Source of the DNA: Collinsella sp.
Lineage (GTDB): Bacteria > Actinomycetota > Coriobacteriia > Coriobacteriales > Coriobacteriaceae
DNA: 54,823 bases
Reading direction: 5' to 3'
Assembly (NCBI GenBank): GCA_019414325.1
Contig: DXMG01000009.1
Span: forward strand, 1 to 54,823
In this document: piece by piece, positions 23,765-33,540 of the stretch
How the letters are laid out: every line of letters starts with the position of its first letter
How positions within the stretch are numbered: position 1 is the stretch's first letter
The notes under the pieces: model-generated
What the model saw: only the letters and a program-made list of their open reading frames with translations
Database searches by the model: none
Told to the model about the DNA's origin: nothing
Position numbers and translations under genes: made by a program

Positions 23765-24340
23765 ATGTCCACGTCACAAAGCCAGAAAAAAGAAGCCATC
23801 GCCCAGGCGGCCGAGCAGGAGCTCACATCGCTTGCGGTCCGTGGCGTGCGCATCGTGGGTAACGCGTGCTCGCCGATCGTGCTGGTCAAAGGCGATTTGG
23901 ACGAGGCCGAGCGTTCGGGCGGCGAGCTGGCTGCCGGTCCGGACGGTGCTGCGCTGCGCAAGGCGCTTGGGGCCATCGGCTACGCGCCCGAGGATTTTTG
24001 CGTGCTGGCAAGCGTCGCCGGCACAGGTGACGGAGCGGTCGCGGTGGGCGAGACTCTGCCGTGCGAGCTGTTCCGCGAGGCGCTTGAGGCTCTGGATCCC
24101 GAGGCGGTGCTGCTGCTCGATAACAGCGCGGCCGATGTCATGCGCGAAACCTACGCCGATATGCTCGTGGCGATTGATGACTTCGACACCGCCATGCTCA
24201 AGCCCGGCCTGGTCGCCCATGTGCAGGGCCGCCGCGTGCTCGCGCTCGATGGCTTTGAGGCGGCGCTGACCGACAAAGCGGCCAAGCAGCGCATGTGGGC
24301 CTACATCAAGCAGCTGACCCCGGCGGTCGCTCCACTGTAG
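23765..24340 (+). CDS. uracil-DNA-glycosylase-superfamily-like protein, probably inactive
   Basis: 191 aa from ATG 23765 after GGAGAG. The region SPIVLVKGDLDEAERSG ... AAGPDGAALRKALGAIGY aligns by eye with the first motif of family 4/5 uracil-DNA glycosylases (VGEAPG...GRPFVGPAG...LL...IGL). DPEAVLLLDNSAA matches the strand ending in LLG..A. The catalytic GEAPG loop is replaced by GDLDEA and no HPS-type loop is seen, so base excision activity is doubtful. It stands alone and converges on the GHKL kinase gene. Assignment is by pattern only. Confidence 0.45.
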   Translation: MSTSQSQKKEAIAQAAEQELTSLAVRGVRIVGNACSPIVLVKGDLDEAERSGGELAAGPDGAALRKALGAIGYAPEDFCVLASVAGTGDGAVAVGETLPCELFREALEALDPEAVLLLDNSAADVMRETYADMLVAIDDFDTAMLKPGLVAHVQGRRVLALDGFEAALTDKAAKQRMWAYIKQLTPAVAPL

Positions 24341-24404
24341 CGGATCGGCACCGGCGAGCGATTGCCTGGCGGGCGAGGCGCGCCGCGAGATCGGCGCCGT
24401 ACTT

Positions 24405-25682
24405 CTACATCACAGCGCGCAGCTCAAACCGATCGCCGTTAATGCGGAACTGGCAGTTGCCGTTCATGCGCTCCACGGCAAGTTTGATGCTCTTGGTTCC
24501 AAAGCCGTGGCCCGCATGCCGGGTCACGGGCATGCCGTCGACCATGCGCGGCGCGCGGTCAAACGTGTTGGAAACTAACAGCAACAGCTGGCCGTCCTCA
24601 AGTCGCAGGTCAAGGTCGACGAATCGCTTTCCTTGGGGTGCGGCGCTTGCGGCGGTGATAGCGTTTTCCAAGGCATTTGAGAGCACGCTAAACAGGTCGG
24701 CGTCACCTACGTGGACGGTTTCGGGTACGGCGGCGCGCAGGTTGGCGGTAATGCCGTTTCTATTGATATCTGAGTTGAATGACGAAAGCGCGATGTTTAC
24801 GGTCTCGTTGGCGCAGAAGCGGCGTACGGCGGTGCGGTCGCCGGCTTCGCAGAGTTCGTCGATGCGTTTGAGCGCCTCGTCGGTGTGGCCCTCCTCAATT
24901 AAAGCCGCCAGGCCGCGTAGGAAGTGGCGCATATCGTGGCGAAGAATCGACAGCTCGCGCCCAGATTGACGCCAAGCCTCGAGCTCTTTGATGGCGGCGC
25001 TGTCGCGGGTTTCGAGCATCCAACGCTCTCGCTCGGCGGTTTCCTTTTCTTCGTATTCGCGCAGGTAAACGGCAAGAAACATAAGATAGAAGGCACAGAG
25101 CGCAAATGCCAAAAGCTCAACCGTCACCACCGAGCCCGAGTGGAACAGCGTGGTGTAGACGTTGGTGGCATAGTCAAAGACGTAATAGACGAGCGGCAGG
25201 ATTAATAGGATGCCCAGCTCGGTGGGGCTTTTAATCGCCAGGCGGGGTCCAATGTCGCCGGCCCAATGCAGCAGGACGGCAAAGACGCCGAGCGTGGTCG
25301 CGATGCGCGCCAGATAGTACGCGATCTGCGAATCGGTTGCGGCAAAGGCGGCGATGCCCATCCAGTTGCTGAACTGACAGCTCAGATAGGCGCTGGTGAC
25401 GCCCAATGCCGCGAGCAGCGGGCTCAGACGGTAGCGCGCACACAGGTAGACGGTAAGCGGCAGGTGCACGACGAGCGGATAGACCTGACGGGCAAAAAGC
25501 TCTCCGCCAACGACATTGGCGATCGAAAAGGCAGCGCCGGTTGCGGCTCCGACCCCCACCAACTCGAGTGCATGGCGTCGATTGATTTCGATACCGCATA
25601 GCGCCGCCGAGGCAAAGACGCCAAAGAGTAGCGTTGTGGCGTGGTGGATTGCCCAAAGGACCATTTCGACCGAGGAGATCAT
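24405..25682 (-). CDS. GHKL-domain sensor histidine kinase (AgrC-like)
   Basis: 425 aa. Six or seven membrane helices fill residues 1-205. A coiled linker with the phospho-acceptor H249 in ILRHDMRHF follows, then a GHKL ATPase domain with N-box LSNALENA (N336, N340) and the closing motif HGFGTKSIKLAVERMNG. This is the AgrC/BlpH architecture that usually senses peptides. ATG 25682 overlaps the stop of the LytTR regulator by one base (TGATG). No peptide precursor gene or AgrB-type protease is visible nearby, so the signal is unknown. Confidence 0.88.
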   Translation of the reverse strand: MISSVEMVLWAIHHATTLLFGVFASAALCGIEINRRHALELVGVGAATGAAFSIANVVGGELFARQVYPLVVHLPLTVYLCARYRLSPLLAALGVTSAYLSCQFSNWMGIAAFAATDSQIAYYLARIATTLGVFAVLLHWAGDIGPRLAIKSPTELGILLILPLVYYVFDYATNVYTTLFHSGSVVTVELLAFALCAFYLMFLAVYLREYEEKETAERERWMLETRDSAAIKELEAWRQSGRELSILRHDMRHFLRGLAALIEEGHTDEALKRIDELCEAGDRTAVRRFCANETVNIALSSFNSDINRNGITANLRAAVPETVHVGDADLFSVLSNALENAITAASAAPQGKRFVDLDLRLEDGQLLLLVSNTFDRAPRMVDGMPVTRHAGHGFGTKSIKLAVERMNGNCQFRINGDRFELRAVM

Positions 25683-26404
25683 CAGCGTCTCCCGCCCTCG
25701 AAGCGCACCGCAAAGTAGGCGTCTTGGAACCCCTGCTTGCTGCTGCGCGACAGCGGAATGCACGCGCCGGAGCGCATGACGATGTCCGTGCGATCGAAGT
25801 GGTCGATGTTGCGCAAGTTGACCTGGTAGCTACGGTGGCATTTAAAGAAGGTGGCATTTTGCACCAAACGGTCCTCGACGCTGCGGAACGACTCGAGTGC
25901 CTCGATATCGCGTCCGTCGCGCAGGTGGAAGACCACGTGCTTGTTGCGCGCCTCGGCATATTCGATGTCGGACAGGCGCAGGGCGTGGTAGCCAAAGGAC
26001 GTTTTGATCACGAGCTCGTCGGTTGCCGCCGGGCGCATGCTCGAAAGTTCGTCGAGTAACTGCGCCAGGCGTTCGTAAGTCACGGGCTTGAGCAGATAGT
26101 CGAAGGCGCGGACCTCGTAGGACTCCAGTGCAAACTCGGGCGACGAGGTGAGGAACACCAGGCGCACGGCGGTGTCGGCCTGGCGCAATTCGCGTGCGGT
26201 GTCCATGCCGTTGACGAGCGGCATGATCATGTCGAGCAGGATGATGTCGGCGCGCGACGCGGCATGGCGCGCCAGCAGGTCCTCGCCGCGCGTAACGAGC
26301 GCAACATCGACCGCCGTGCCCGTCTCGATCGACCAACGGTCGATCATCCGGTGCAGTCTATCTAGAAAAGCGACGTCATCGTCGCAGGCAATAATCTTGA
26401 GCAT
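25682..26404 (-). CDS. response regulator with LytTR DNA-binding domain
   Basis: 240 aa from ATG 26404 after AAGGGGG. Receiver domain with the acidic cluster CDDD (8-10) and phospho-acceptor D58 in IILLDMIMP. LytTR domain at about 130-230 (LVIKTSFGYHALRLSDIEYAEA, FFKCHRSYQVNL). First gene of a two-gene operon with the AgrC-like kinase. LytTR regulators bind paired ~9-bp sites; none was identified in this window. Confidence 0.9.
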   Translation of the reverse strand: MLKIIACDDDVAFLDRLHRMIDRWSIETGTAVDVALVTRGEDLLARHAASRADIILLDMIMPLVNGMDTARELRQADTAVRLVFLTSSPEFALESYEVRAFDYLLKPVTYERLAQLLDELSSMRPAATDELVIKTSFGYHALRLSDIEYAEARNKHVVFHLRDGRDIEALESFRSVEDRLVQNATFFKCHRSYQVNLRNIDHFDRTDIVMRSGACIPLSRSSKQGFQDAYFAVRFEGGRR

Positions 26405-26611
26405 TCTGAGCCCCCTTAGTAGTTCGATTTTGCCACATTGGGCGCGGACCACTCGCGGGGGAGCGCCCGTTCGTGCCTCACGGTGCGCAACTCGCGCCGA
26501 GCGGTATTGCGGTGGCGAAAGATGCCTCCTGCGCTATCGAGAGCCCGGCTATCCTCAGCTTGCCAGTTCGAAAATGGACCTGCCGCATGATTGAATCTTT
26601 ATTTCAACTTT

Positions 26612-26661
26612 ACACCTAGGTTTACAGCTGTCTTGTCAGCTGTAAACCTAGGTGTCATACT
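26612..26661 (+). promoter_or_regulatory. nad operon promoter embedded in a 19-bp-arm palindromic operator
   Basis: Perfect inverted repeat with arms 26612-26630 (ACACCTAGGTTTACAGCTG) and 26637-26655, and a 6-base loop. A promoter TTGTCA (26633-26638), 17-bp spacer, CATACT (26656-26661) lies directly over it, 35 bases before nadA. Given niaR as last gene of the operon, this is most likely the NiaR operator: a bound repressor would cover both -35 and -10. The rest of 26405-26611 shows nothing notable. Confidence 0.75.
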
Positions 26662-26696
26662 AAAGCCCCAAGATTCGCTAAAAGAGAGGGGCCTTG

Positions 26697-27722
26697 ATGG
26701 CACAGAGCGCGAACATGGATGCGTCGGAGCTTGCACGCGATATCGCGGCCGGCCTGGCATCGGCAACGACGGCAACGGAGCGCGCGGCATTGGTGCCCGC
26801 AGAGCTCGTCGAGGCCATTCAGCAACTTAAAACCCAGCGCGACGCGGTGATCCTGGCGCACTATTACGTGGCGCCCGAGGTCCAGGCTGTGGCCGATTAC
26901 GTCGGCGACAGCTTCTACCTGGCTAAGCTCGCCAAGAGCCTGCCGCAGCAGACCATCGTGCTGTGCGGCGTGGAGTTTATGGGCGAGAGCGCCAAGCTGC
27001 TCAACCCCACCAAGACCGTGCTGCTGCCCGAGCCGGGCGCGGACTGCCCCATGGCTCATATGGTCAAGCGCGAGACGGTCGACGCGGCGCGCGCCGAGTA
27101 CGGCGACGACCTGGCCGTGGTCTGCTACGTCAACTCCACGGTCGAGATCAAGAGCTGGAGTGACGTGTGCGTTACCAGCTCAAACGCCGTCAAGATCGTC
27201 TCCGAGCTGCCGCAGCAGCACATCTTGTTCATTCCCGACCAGAACCTGGGCCGCTTCGTAGCCGAGCAGGTGCCGCAAAAGCACGTCATCCTCAACAACG
27301 GTTACTGCCCGCGCCATCACATCATCACCGTCGAGCAGATTGTCGACACGACGGAGGCCCACCCCGACGCGCTCGTGCTGGCGCATCCTGAGTGCAAGGC
27401 CGACGTCCTGGCTGAGGCCGACTACATCGGCTCTACCGCCGGCATCATCAAATACGCCGAGGAGTCGGACGCGAGCGAGTTCATTATCGTGACGGTCCGC
27501 GGCGTGCTCTACGAGCTCGAGCGCCGCTGCCAGGGTACCGGCAAGAAGTTCTACTTCCCTGCGGTGCAGCCCACCTGCGTCAACATGGATCTCATCACGC
27601 TCGAAAAGCTCGTGCGCTGCCTGGAGACGGGCGAGGGCGAGGTGCAGATCGGCGTGTCGGACGAGGCCGCCGACCAGGCCAAGCTCACGCTCGACCGCAT
27701 GCTTGAGTACGCGGCGCGCTAA
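26697..27722 (+). CDS. nadA: quinolinate synthase
   Basis: 341 aa. Condenses iminoaspartate with dihydroxyacetone phosphate to quinolinate, first committed steps of de novo NAD synthesis with NadB. Conserved Cys-bearing motifs LCGVEFMGES, ADCPMA, NGYCPRHH, HPEC and PTCVNM are present; the family uses three of these Cys for an oxygen-sensitive 4Fe-4S cluster. ATG 26697 follows AGAGAGGGG. First gene of nadABC-niaR. Confidence 0.95.
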   Translation: MAQSANMDASELARDIAAGLASATTATERAALVPAELVEAIQQLKTQRDAVILAHYYVAPEVQAVADYVGDSFYLAKLAKSLPQQTIVLCGVEFMGESAKLLNPTKTVLLPEPGADCPMAHMVKRETVDAARAEYGDDLAVVCYVNSTVEIKSWSDVCVTSSNAVKIVSELPQQHILFIPDQNLGRFVAEQVPQKHVILNNGYCPRHHIITVEQIVDTTEAHPDALVLAHPECKADVLAEADYIGSTAGIIKYAEESDASEFIIVTVRGVLYELERRCQGTGKKFYFPAVQPTCVNMDLITLEKLVRCLETGEGEVQIGVSDEAADQAKLTLDRMLEYAAR

Positions 27723-27725
27723 GCC

Positions 27726-27759
27726 AATGTGACATGAGGGGCATCCCTTATGCCACATT
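27726..27759 (+). other. hairpin between nadA and nadB
   Basis: Imperfect 15-bp inverted repeat (13 matches) starting AATGTG and ending CACATT around GCAT. It lies between the nadA stop and the nadB ribosome-binding site and may affect processing or relative expression. Confidence 0.45.
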
Positions 27760-27777
27760 ACAAGGGAGAGGATTCCT

Positions 27778-29154
27778 GTGGAAACCAAACAATACCCCGA
27801 TATGGAGTGCGACGTCGTCATTGCCGGTTGCGGCGTGGCAGGCCTGTATGCGGCTCTCAATCTGCCGACGAGCACGCGCGTGATCATGCTCTCCAAGGGC
27901 GCGGTCGACGAATGCGACTCGATGCTCGCGCAGGGCGGCATCTGCGTACTGCCCGAGGGTTCTGACTACGATGCCTTCTTTGAGGACACCATGCGCGCCG
28001 GCCATTACGAGAACCGCCGCGAGAGCGTCGACATCATGATCCGCTCGAGCCGCTCGGTCATCAACGACCTGCTGGCCATGGGCGTGGACTTTGAGCGCAA
28101 GGCCGACGGCAGCCTCGACTTTACCCGCGAGGGCGCGCACAGCCGCCCGCGCATCGCCTTCCATGCCGATATTACGGGTAAGGAGATTACGACCAAGCTG
28201 CTCCAGGCCGTTCGCAAACTGGATAACGTGCAGATTTTGGAGCACGTGGCCATGACCGACATCCTGACGAGCGAGCGTGACGGCGCCACGGTGTGTGCCG
28301 GTGTCGTCGCCGTTCCCGTGGACGAGGACAACTCGGTTCGTCCCGCCGACGAGCTGGTAAATGCCGCCGAGGGCGCGCATGCCGGCGAGCCGTTTAAGAT
28401 CCATGCCCGCCACACGCTGTGGGCGACGGGCGGCATCGGCGGCGTATACGACCACTCGACCAACTATCCGCAGCTCACGGGCGATGCCTGCTACATCGCT
28501 CAGGAGCATGGCATTAAGATGGAGCACCTGGACTACGTGCAGATCCACCCCACGGGACTGTTCTCGCCGCAGCCAGGCCGCACCTTCCTGATCAGCGAGA
28601 GCTGCCGCGGCGAGGGCGCGATTTTGCTCAACGCCGCCGGTGAGCGCTTTACCGACGAGCTTCAGCCGCGCGATGTGGTCGCTGCCGCTATTCGCGAGCA
28701 GATGAAGCAGGACGGTACTGAGCACGAGTGGCTGAGCTTTGCCCCCGTCGAGCGCGATGTAGTGACCGGGCACTTTGCCAACATTCGCGCACGCTGCTTG
28801 GAGGACGGCCGCGACATCTTGGACGAGCCCATCCCCGTTACGCCTACGCAGCACTACTTTATGGGCGGCGTGTGGGTCGACAAGGACGGCCGCACCTCGA
28901 TGCCCGAGCTCTACGCAGCCGGTGAGACGGCCTGCAACGGCGTTCACGGCAAGAATCGCCTTGCATCAAACAGCCTGCTCGAGGCGCTGGTCTGGGGTCG
29001 TCGCGCCGCGTGGTGCATGCGCACCGGCGAGTCGCTTGCCGTGGAGCAGGCGGGCGAGCCCGCGCTCGACGGGCGTCATCGCGCCCTGAGCGCCGACTCC
29101 CTGGCAATCGATGATTTGGCCCGTGCCGCCGGCACGCAGGCCGTGGAGGAGTAG
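27778..29154 (+). CDS. nadB: L-aspartate oxidase
   Basis: 458 aa, somewhat shorter than the ~530 aa of E. coli NadB because the C-terminal helical domain is brief. It oxidises L-aspartate to iminoaspartate, using FAD; in an anaerobe fumarate would be the acceptor. Visible: FAD-binding GCGVAGLYAA, SMLAQGGI, the substrate-loop region FHADITGKEI, HPTGLF, GEGAILLNAAGERF and the C-terminal ASNSLLEALVWG. GTG start at 27778 after GGGAGAGG. Second gene of the operon. Confidence 0.93.
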   Translation: METKQYPDMECDVVIAGCGVAGLYAALNLPTSTRVIMLSKGAVDECDSMLAQGGICVLPEGSDYDAFFEDTMRAGHYENRRESVDIMIRSSRSVINDLLAMGVDFERKADGSLDFTREGAHSRPRIAFHADITGKEITTKLLQAVRKLDNVQILEHVAMTDILTSERDGATVCAGVVAVPVDEDNSVRPADELVNAAEGAHAGEPFKIHARHTLWATGGIGGVYDHSTNYPQLTGDACYIAQEHGIKMEHLDYVQIHPTGLFSPQPGRTFLISESCRGEGAILLNAAGERFTDELQPRDVVAAAIREQMKQDGTEHEWLSFAPVERDVVTGHFANIRARCLEDGRDILDEPIPVTPTQHYFMGGVWVDKDGRTSMPELYAAGETACNGVHGKNRLASNSLLEALVWGRRAAWCMRTGESLAVEQAGEPALDGRHRALSADSLAIDDLARAAGTQAVEE

Positions 29155-29157
29155 ACC

Positions 29158-30018
29158 ATGAATCCCATTACCATGAAGCTCGTCGTCGATGATCTGATTC
29201 TGCAGGCTCTACGCGAGGACATTACGTTTGAGGACGTGAGCACGGCGAGCGTGTGCCCCACGGCGCGCCCCGCCACGGTGGAGCTCATCGCCAAGGCCGA
29301 TGGCATCATCGCGGGCTTGGATGTGTTCGCCCGCACCTTTGAGCTGCTGGATTCGCAGAGCTCGGTGCTGTTTGATGTTGCCGACGGTGACGAGGTGCAC
29401 GCCGGCGACCACGTGGGCCAGGTGCGCGGCGATGCGCGCGTGCTGCTTTCGGGCGAGCGCGTGGCGCTCAACTACCTGCAGCGCATGAGCGGTATCGCTA
29501 CCTATACGCACAGAATGGCAGCGGCGCTCGAGGGTACCAAGACCGTGCTTGTCGACACACGCAAGACCACGCCGGGCATGCGCGTTTTCGAGAAGGCGGC
29601 GGTTGAGATCGGCGGCGGCAGCAACCATCGCTACAACCTGTCGACAGCCGTCATGCTCAAGGACAACCACATCGATGCCGCCGGTGGCGTGACGCGCGCG
29701 ATCGAGATGGCGCGCGCCCACGCGTCGTTTACCACGACGGTCGAGATTGAGTGCGAGAACCTGGACATGGTACGCGAGGCCGTGGAGGCCGGTGCTGACA
29801 TTATCATGTTCGACAACATGACCCATGACGACATGGCCGCCGCGATTGAGCTTATCGCCGGTCGTGCCAAGACCGAGTGTTCGGGCAATGTGGATGCCAG
29901 CAATATCCGCGCCCTGGCTGATCTGGGCGTCGACTACATTAGCTCGGGCGCCCTGACGCACTCCGCGCCGATCCTCGACCTCTCGCTTAAGCACCTGCGT
30001 CTGCTGGACGGTAAATAA
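29158..30018 (+). CDS. nadC: nicotinate-nucleotide pyrophosphorylase (carboxylating)
   Basis: 286 aa, typical length. Converts quinolinate and PRPP to nicotinate mononucleotide and CO2. Marks: QRMSGIATYT, DTRKTTPGMR, KDNHI and the ending EVSSGALTHS-like SSGALTHSAP. Starts three bases after the nadB stop. Its stop overlaps the niaR start (TAATG). Confidence 0.95.
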   Translation: MNPITMKLVVDDLILQALREDITFEDVSTASVCPTARPATVELIAKADGIIAGLDVFARTFELLDSQSSVLFDVADGDEVHAGDHVGQVRGDARVLLSGERVALNYLQRMSGIATYTHRMAAALEGTKTVLVDTRKTTPGMRVFEKAAVEIGGGSNHRYNLSTAVMLKDNHIDAAGGVTRAIEMARAHASFTTTVEIECENLDMVREAVEAGADIIMFDNMTHDDMAAAIELIAGRAKTECSGNVDASNIRALADLGVDYISSGALTHSAPILDLSLKHLRLLDGK

Positions 30019-30563
30019 TGAACGCCCGCGAGCGTCGCCGTGCCATCATGGGCGTGCTCGAAGGAGCCAAGGAGCCCGTTTCGGGCAGCGCACTTGCCCG
30101 CGAGGTTGGCGTGAGCCGTCAGGTCGTGGTTCAGGATATTGCCCTGTTGCGTGCCGATGGGCACGATATCGTGGCGACCAACCGCGGCTACGTGCTGCAG
30201 GAAGCTGCGAGTAGCCCCGCCGTGCCCACGCGTCTTGTTAAGGTGCGCCACAGCGTGGAGCAGGCGGGCGACGAGCTTACGAGTATCGTCGACGCGGGTG
30301 GCGCCGTGCTCAACGTGATCGTCAATCACCGCGTGTACGGTAAGATCACGGCCGACCTGGACATCCGCAACCGCCGCGATGTCGAGCGCTACCTAGAGGG
30401 CATCGCCAGCGGCAAGAGCTTTCCACTACTAACGGTGACGAGCGGCTACCACTTCCATCGCATCGCGGCGGAGGACGAGCAGACCCTCGACGAGATCGAG
30501 GCCATGCTCAAAGAGAAAGGCTACTTGGCGGATCTAATGCCCTACGAGGACGATCTGTCGTAG
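30018..30563 (+). CDS. niaR: niacin-responsive transcriptional repressor NiaR (3H domain)
   Basis: 181 aa. N-terminal HTH_11 winged helix (1-60; GSALAREVGVSRQVVVQDI), then the 3H domain with its conserved histidines (VRHSVEQ, NHRVYG, GYHFHR). NiaR binds nicotinate or niacin and represses NAD synthesis or salvage genes. Coupled by a one-base overlap to nadC, so the operon is likely autoregulated through the palindrome at 26612. Confidence 0.93.
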   Translation: MNARERRRAIMGVLEGAKEPVSGSALAREVGVSRQVVVQDIALLRADGHDIVATNRGYVLQEAASSPAVPTRLVKVRHSVEQAGDELTSIVDAGGAVLNVIVNHRVYGKITADLDIRNRRDVERYLEGIASGKSFPLLTVTSGYHFHRIAAEDEQTLDEIEAMLKEKGYLADLMPYEDDLS

Positions 30564-30573
30564 CCGATGCTGC

Positions 30574-30671
30574 AAACGTCCCTAAGCGGCAATCTGACGT
30601 TCAATCGTCGGTCGCGTACCAAAGTACGCTTCCCTCCTCTTTCACGTCACCTTGCTCGCTTAGGGACGTTT
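30574..30671 (+). repeat. modular 3'-end RNA-like element, short copy 4
   Basis: Outer helix AAACGTCCCTAAGCG (30574-30588) perfectly complements 30657-30671. Between them lie the shared core GCAATCTGACGTTCAA and TTTCACGTCACCTTG, and an inner stem GCGTAC / GTACGC. The opening hairpin of the other copies is absent. It lies 10 bases after the niaR stop. Confidence 0.6.
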
Positions 30672-30716
30672 TCGCTGACGTGAGCTCAACCTGCGATGGT
30701 GCCTAATTGGTTATCC

Positions 30717-30766
30717 GCACAAAAAAGGAGGCCTCCGCGGCGATGCGGAGGCCTCCTTTTTTGTGC
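30717..30766. terminator. bidirectional terminator between niaR and the ferredoxin gene
   Basis: Perfect 22-bp inverted repeat with A6 and T6 tracts inside the arms (GGAGGCCTCCGC / GCGGAGGCCTCC core) and a 6-base loop. It serves both converging transcripts. Confidence 0.93.
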
Positions 30767-30801
30767 ACGGTGTACTTTTGAGTGTGCAAGTGCGGGAGTT
30801 G

Positions 30802-30987
30802 TTACTCCTCGACGATCTCGGTGATCGCGCCAGCGGGGCAAGCGTCCTGGCAAGCGCCACAGGCGACGCAGGAGTCCTCGTCAGCGACGGTAGCGACGTC
30901 CTGGAGCTCCAGAACGCCAGCGGGGCAGGAGTCGACGCAAACGCCACAAGCGATGCACTCGTCGGCATCAATTACGGGATGAGCCAT
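30802..30987 (-). CDS. 2[4Fe-4S] ferredoxin
   Basis: 61 aa, the size of clostridial-type ferredoxins. Two cluster motifs: CIACGVCVDSCP and CVACGACQDACP. A small soluble electron carrier for anaerobic redox enzymes. ATG 30987 after GAGAGGAAA; in-frame sequence upstream is not needed. Transcribed alone. Partners are not shown by context, though an Fe-S flavoprotein and hydrogenase maturation genes are in the window. Confidence 0.93.
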   Translation of the reverse strand: MAHPVIDADECIACGVCVDSCPAGVLELQDVATVADEDSCVACGACQDACPAGAITEIVEE

Positions 30988-31209
30988 GGTAGTTTCCTCT
31001 CTGTTGACCGACGCTACAGGCGATGCGCGCCGGTTTGATTCGGGCAAAAACATACCACGGGAGCGACCGTTTGCAATACCCTCTGGCCGGCATCTTCATA
31101 CCGTTCGCCGAGTATGCCAAGGTTTACTAAAAAACGCGCAGGTGGGGCCGTTGAGCTGCGCAAATGTTAGCTATAGGTGACTTGTAATATTGACCTATTG
31201 AGCGCGCCT

Positions 31210-31382
31210 GCGGAAAGGGCATCCCGTTATTTGGCCGAAAACCGGGTCGCAGTTTCCGGTTGGGCCCGCTAGCGGAAACTGCGACCCGGTATCAGCTCTC
31301 AAAACGGGATACGGTTTCCGGTTGAGCCTTCAGACGGAAACTGCGACCCGGAATCCACGCTCAAACCGGGATGCGCTTGCCG
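31210..31382. repeat. array B of alternating ~17-bp units, 31-bp period
   Basis: Six units starting near 31210, 31241, 31272, 31303, 31334 and 31365, spaced by 31 bp. Odd units read CGGAAACTGCGACCC, even units its inverse CGGGTCGCAGTTTCCG or a variant. It lies between the divergent ferredoxin and dnaK genes. The remaining bases of this 658-base gap (30988-31209, 31383-31509) show nothing I recognise. Confidence 0.8.
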
Positions 31383-31509
31383 CAAGACGGCCCCCAGGCA
31401 CCCCCGGACGCAAACCTCAGCCATCTCTACATAGATCTCAATAGATTTGCCGAGAACTCATTCAGCGCATCTACCTGCGCATTTAAGAACCTAAACTCTC
31501 AACAATAAG

Positions 31510-31536
31510 AAATCTTATATGAATTGACTTAGATTT
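31510..31536 (+). promoter_or_regulatory. heat-shock box shared by dnaK and clpB
   Basis: AAATCT-N15-AGATTT with a conserved interior (TTATAT...GACTT). It recurs at 39748-39774 before clpB with the same 15-base spacing. Not the classical CTTGAGT-N7-ACTCAAG HAIR site and not CIRCE. Most likely operator of the HspR encoded at 35529. Confidence 0.6.
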
Positions 31537-31566
31537 TGTATATTCCGGCCCATAAGGGGATACACT
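31536..31566 (+). promoter_or_regulatory. putative dnaK promoter
   Basis: TTGTAT (31536-31541) with GATACA at 17 bp or TACACT at 19 bp. The -35 touches the heat-shock box, so a bound repressor would block polymerase. Confidence 0.4.
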
Positions 31567-31588
31567 ACATCCTGAAAGACAAGCCGAA

Positions 31589-31618
31589 GCGCCGCGCGAC
31601 AGATCGTCGAGGCGGCGC
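31589..31618 (+). other. hairpin in the dnaK leader
   Basis: GCGCCGC / GCGGCGC, 16-base loop, about 27 bases before the dnaK ATG. clpB has a comparable GC-rich hairpin before its ribosome-binding site. Confidence 0.4.
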
Positions 31619-31645
31619 GAACGCAAAAGAGAGAGGGAATTTCTA

Positions 31646-33538
<1,893 letters not shown>

Positions 33539-33540
33539 TC

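Noticed and set aside
31210..31382. HspR or heat-shock control sites in array B
   Set aside because: The same units occur far from heat-shock genes, and the clpB promoter lacks them.
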